Part shown: in pieces, positions 59,907-64,000 of the stretch
How positions within the stretch are numbered: the stretch's first letter is position 1
Layout: each line of letters opens with the position of its first letter
DNA from: Ciona savignyi
Taxonomy: Eukaryota; Chordata; Ascidiacea; Phlebobranchia; Cionidae
Assembly (NCBI GenBank): GCA_000149265.1
Contig: CH003028.1
Location: 2,444,961-2,508,960 of the forward strand
Direction of reading: 5' to 3'
DNA length: 64,000 nucleotides
Notes under the pieces: model-generated
What the model was told of the DNA's origin: nothing
The model's input: only the letters and a program-made list of their open reading frames with translations
The model's database searches: none
Position numbers and translations under genes: made by a program

Positions 59907-62900
59907 TTCAAATCCTTGGGAGCACAGAGGTAACTAAGAGTTTTAAAGCACCATGGCAGTGAACCTGTTTGTATAATCAGTATTTCCAGTTTTAAAAACA
60001 CCATGCACCACAATAGTATTTGGATTATCCCTGAAAAATGTGTCTAATACTAGTTTAACAAATAAATCTAGTTACCTAATCACCATGCATGAAATGAGAA
60101 CAGCATTGGTAACAGGCATAAAAATAGACAACACACTTGTGCGCTGTAAGGTCACACTCGATTTTATAAAAAAACAATTTTACAAAAAGTACCTGGGATT
60201 TTTAAGAGGTTTGTTAGAGTTCTTATTGGAGCAAGAACTGTGACATTTGTTACAGCGCACTAAACTTTTACGATTCCAATAACATAGAACAATAAGTAAA
60301 TTAGTAAAGTATATATAAACTGGGGTCAATAATTTATATTTTACGATATAAGATGAACTGCAAAAAATGACGTCTGCTTTTAAAACTAAAAAAACCTTCG
60401 GATTAAAATGCGGCAAGGAAGAAATGGCCGCGAAATACTCGTGCGCATGCGCAAAGGATTTGTAATCGTCAAGGCGTGACTCTCGACAAGATTCCTTTCT
60501 TTTACGTAGAATAATGTTTCTTTTGTTTGTAGATGATATATGTTTTGTTTATGACAATAAATCATCATGGCTATGTGAATAGAATATAACTTGTATGAAT
60601 ATGTTTAGTATAAATAACTATTAATTACACATATAGATTTTACGGCCACGTCTCGGTATACCGGCATGCGGTATTATTTAATTTATTTGATTGTAGTAGA
60701 GTTATAATCCGTTTTTATGTTTCCTATATTCTTTATACAAGGTTTCGTTGCTTGTTATAGAAAAACAAAAAACTATACGAAACTCACACACGGTCGTACA
60801 GACGATATTAGTGAAAAAAAATGTGAAAACAATGTGACTATTTTGCCTATTTTTATAAAATATTATATAAACCTAATTTTACATAAGCTCTTTCGGAAAA
60901 GGGACCGATCCAAACGACTTTTCACAGATTTGTATTTTTCATTTATACAATTTAATTGGTAAAATTTGGGAGCGACTTAATGAAGGTTTATTTGGTAAAA
61001 TCGGGAGCCTCCACCCCACCGAACCTACGACTAGCCTAGCGGACCTGTACGAAGTGGAGATACTAGGTATAATTAAAATCGAGAATATAATCTTGCCTGC
61101 TGAAATCCATAGAGGTGTATTAATTTACTTTGATTTTATGTAACTAATGAAGCTTATCAGTATAAATATTATTAATTTGTGTTTACTTTACCCCAAGTTA
61201 CAGGAAAAGGAAATTATACTAACACGATTCATCAAAAATGTTAATATATTTTGGCGAGTTTCATGTTCATTTCTTTTTCCTTAACAAATAGATTTGTTGG
61301 TTAGGATGGTAGATTTATTTGTTTCGGTAGTTTGATCAAATTACTCATAAAAAATAGATTTATCGTCTTATATACTACTTCTGAGACTCGGGTTAAAACT
61401 TGTTATTATTATGCAATGTCAGGTGTAAATTAGTTTTGGTAGAAGTCGATGTTAAAATTAAGTGTTTAAACAAAGCTGTACTGATTTCATAGTCTTATGT
61501 GTTTATGTTTAAGGCCCATATGGCCAAGTATTCCAGCATTTAATTTGACAACCGAGTCATTCCATTGTATCAATGTTGGCTCCACGTGCAATAAAACCAC
61601 AGACCAAACTGTCTTACTGGTGTAGCATATTCTTTGCTTGAAACACGGGAAACCTAAAAGCAGGAAAGAGGAAAGTATGGATGCATGAAAACTGCATAGT
61701 AAAATGAAGATTAGAATAATAGCTTTAGTTTAAGGGTGGGGTTAGAGTTAAATGTTAATTCTTGCGTTGATATTAGCCAGTATGGAAAGTACGGCAGCTG
61801 CACACTCGAGTTTTTTTTACCCCCGCGTCTTTGCACACTTGGGTAATTTTACACACGCTCGCAAGCTGGCGATGTTTAAACATAAACATCGTATAATTTT
61901 CAACAAACCTGTAAACCTACCTCTGGACCTTGGGTAATTTACTGTCAGTACATTTTTTTTATGTAGATAGATACATTAGCTGACGGACACGAAAAATTGA
62001 GGATAGAATAATACGTTTTTTTAAGATTTTGGTAAAACAGTAATGAAAAGGAGATTGTGTGCACACTTGAAGTGTGCACTCTTAGACGTTTGCACACTGC
62101 ACACTTAAATATTTGGCGCATGCACACTCGAGATCTCGTCGAAAATTGACGTACTTTCCATACGGGGATATTAGTGTTTGAAGCAGAGTTAAATTAGTTT
62201 TAATAAATTTAGCGAGCAGTACCTCTTTCACTTATTTTGTTGCATTTGGACCACTAGCCAAAAGGTTTTTTTGATCTAAACAAGCCACCAGCTAATGGGG
62301 AAACTATAAAAAGGGAAGTAGGGAAGGACGGAAACTGTTTAGTATAATAAAATTTAAAGCGTCAAGGTAAACATTAGTTCTAGAGTTTGGCATAGTTCTG
62401 GAGTTGACATTATTGTTCAGTGCAAGCTTACAATTAGTTTTCATAGTTTTAGTTAGTTGGCAGTTTTTGTCTTTTTCTCTTTTTAGTGTTACTCCCAGCT
62501 AATGGTTTTGTTTTTAGGCAAGGCAATTAGCGAACATTGTGTTTAAACCTAGTATTTAATGGATTGTACAAATATGGCAATACTGAAGGACGAAAAATGG
62601 GAAGAATGAAAACTGCTAAATAAAAGTTGTTCCTCTAAATACCCAACGTGGGCAGTGTTGGGGCAGTGTGTACAGTTTGTCCACATTAGGTATTTAAAGT
62701 CACCCAATAAAAGTATGGAATCTAATTCTACTCTAACACCAGGAATCTAACACCAACTTTGACGCCCTAAATTATTTAGTGTACTATTACCCTCATTCAC
62801 TACTTCACTCTTTCCATCTTTTTTTTATTCTGAAACATTACAAATAAACCAACTAGAAGAACATGTAATGCAAAATGATGTACATTTTATATACCAGCTC

Positions 62901-62970
62901 CTTCACTGCAGGTACTGTAGTAATTACCGATCTATGTGATATTTATAAAAGAACAACCAACGAAACAAAG
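59907..62970. other. Divergent intergenic region upstream of PACS
   Basis: Three kilobases between two genes transcribed apart. No coding exon is convincing. The right half holds decayed MITE-like pieces: 61645-61790 (ggggttagagttaaatg), 62298-62490, and 62590-62840. Confidence 0.5.
62298..62490. mobile_element. Decayed MITE-like element with purine-rich ends
   Basis: The left aaactataaaaagggaagta and inverted right aacactaaaaagagaaaaag ends resemble the ends of the element at 17223. The core (cattagttctagagtttgg, gttctggagttgacatta) is a diverged version of its core. Confidence 0.4.
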
Positions 62971-63997
62971 ATGTCACGGACCGGAAGCCAGGCTTCCGTG
63001 CCAATGAATTTATTTGCAGCCTGGGATATTGACAGGTCTTCTGCGAACTGTATTCCAAGGTGAAATTTAAAGTTCTCTAGATACTGATGGTACATATGAG
63101 TTTAATATATATGTAGAAATAGATGTTTTGGCCACCATCATCACTACACCATTTTTTTCTATTCATAACAATCTATAATTATGTTGCAGTTTCTAAATAT
63201 GTATTGTTCTAATTAAATCCATATGATCAGAGAAACATGCAATAAGTGCCAATTGGACCTGGTTAATATTCATCAAGAAACCAGTTCAAATCCTTCACCA
63301 CTGATCCACTTAGTTGAACACAGTCTTGAATGCAGTTCTGCATGTTTCATTAATAACTTTAAATACCTTTAAATATGTTTTGAAAATGTCATAAAGACGG
63401 AAAATCCTGTTAATGGCTTTTACTTTTTTACTACTCACATTGTTTACCAGTTAAGTTCAATTAAAACCCAGATTTAAAATTTTGTATACTTATAACTCTT
63501 TCCTAGAATTTGTAATTTGACAATATGCAAGCTGATAGTCACAAAAGAGTTGGACAAGGATGTGCAATCTGTGTTTATTGCTGTAAAAATGCAGGTAACC
63601 CAATAAATTGAATTTTGGATTACTATCTTCAGGTTTAGTTTTAATAAGAATTTAACAATTGTAATTCTATATTACAACATAACCTATGGGTAATTTCCCA
63701 GTCCTTATTTATTAGACGGTGCACACTTGCCTTGTTATATTATACTTCTCATAGCAATTCATACTTAAACTAGAAAAACCACAAAGCATTCTCAATAGTG
63801 TGATACACGTGATATGCCACATACACTGATAGCAAGCTTTTCAAGTAAATTTATATTTTGTAAATTTGTTTTCAAAACTTGTTGCCAAATATATCTTTTT
63901 TATGCAGGGCCAGAAAAGAGTCTTTCGCTCAAATGAGATATTTCTGGAAAATAATGGTGTGGTCAATACTGACCTTGAATTGATGTTTTCACTGCAG
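62971..63997 (+). CDS. PACS1: PACS (phosphofurin acidic cluster sorting protein), first three coding exons, runs off the right edge
   Basis: Cytosolic sorting adaptor that links acidic-cluster cargo such as furin to AP-1 and other trafficking machinery. Exons 62971-63059, 63507-63594 and 63908-63997; phases 2 and 0 agree, and the window ends just after the donor GT. The sequence PMNLFAAWDIDRSSANCIPR, then ICNLTICKLIVTKELDKDV, VFIAVKMQ, GQKRVFRSNEIFL and TDLELMFSLQ follows the start of the vertebrate furin-binding region closely. PACS1 and PACS2 cannot be separated here; one ancestral gene is likely. The start is the ATG at 62971 (MSRTGSQ); an in-frame ATG at 62875 would add 32 residues that do not look conserved. 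Confidence 0.9.
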
Positions 63998-64000
63998 GTA

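Overview
This is a window of an animal nuclear genome: AT-rich, with spliced genes on both strands, GT-AG introns, AATAAA signals and many short interspersed repeats. The gene set (CENP-F, alpha-SNAP, GXYLT, a six-EGF DLK-type protein, a small heat-shock protein, RPS25, CCT5, PACS) is that of a chordate. The compact genes and repeat style suggest an ascidian tunicate, perhaps Ciona. This is an inference; no species-diagnostic sequence was compared.

Layout, left to right: CENP-F homologue (minus, 5' 2,110 codons, running off the left edge); alpha/beta-SNAP (minus, 5 exons, complete, 297 aa); GXYLT-type glucoside xylosyltransferase (plus, 9 exons, two possible 3' ends) whose second intron holds a 6.3-kb structure bounded by two inverted arrays of a 22-bp repeat; DLK-like EGF membrane protein (plus, 5 exons, 487 aa); small heat-shock protein (plus, 4 exons, 313 aa), convergent with an unrecognised protein with tandem ubiquitin-like domains (minus, 2 exons, about 751 aa); RPS25 (minus, 5 coding exons, one cut by an assembly gap), head-to-head with a single-exon CCT5 (plus, 538 aa); an unrecognised disordered protein with a KEN box (minus, 466 aa); and the first three coding exons of PACS (plus, running off the right edge). 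These are mostly unrelated housekeeping and developmental genes. The only sign of shared control is the roughly 370-bp divergent RPS25/CCT5 promoter interval.

The gene-poor DNA is dominated by mobile sequence. There are two tRNA-derived SINE-like families (one about 300 bp with an ATCCT-type tail, one about 100 bp), hAT-type MITEs (one with a perfect 8-bp target duplication), a PIF/Harbinger-type MITE with TAA duplications, and MITE-like elements that share a C-rich core but have different ends. The most unusual object is the inverted-array, foldback-like element in GXYLT intron 2. It encloses antisense exon-like segments encoding zinc-finger and PHD-like motifs. Two 100-N assembly gaps are present. 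Exon boundaries were deduced by eye from splice signals, reading phase and remembered family sequences; no alignment was run.
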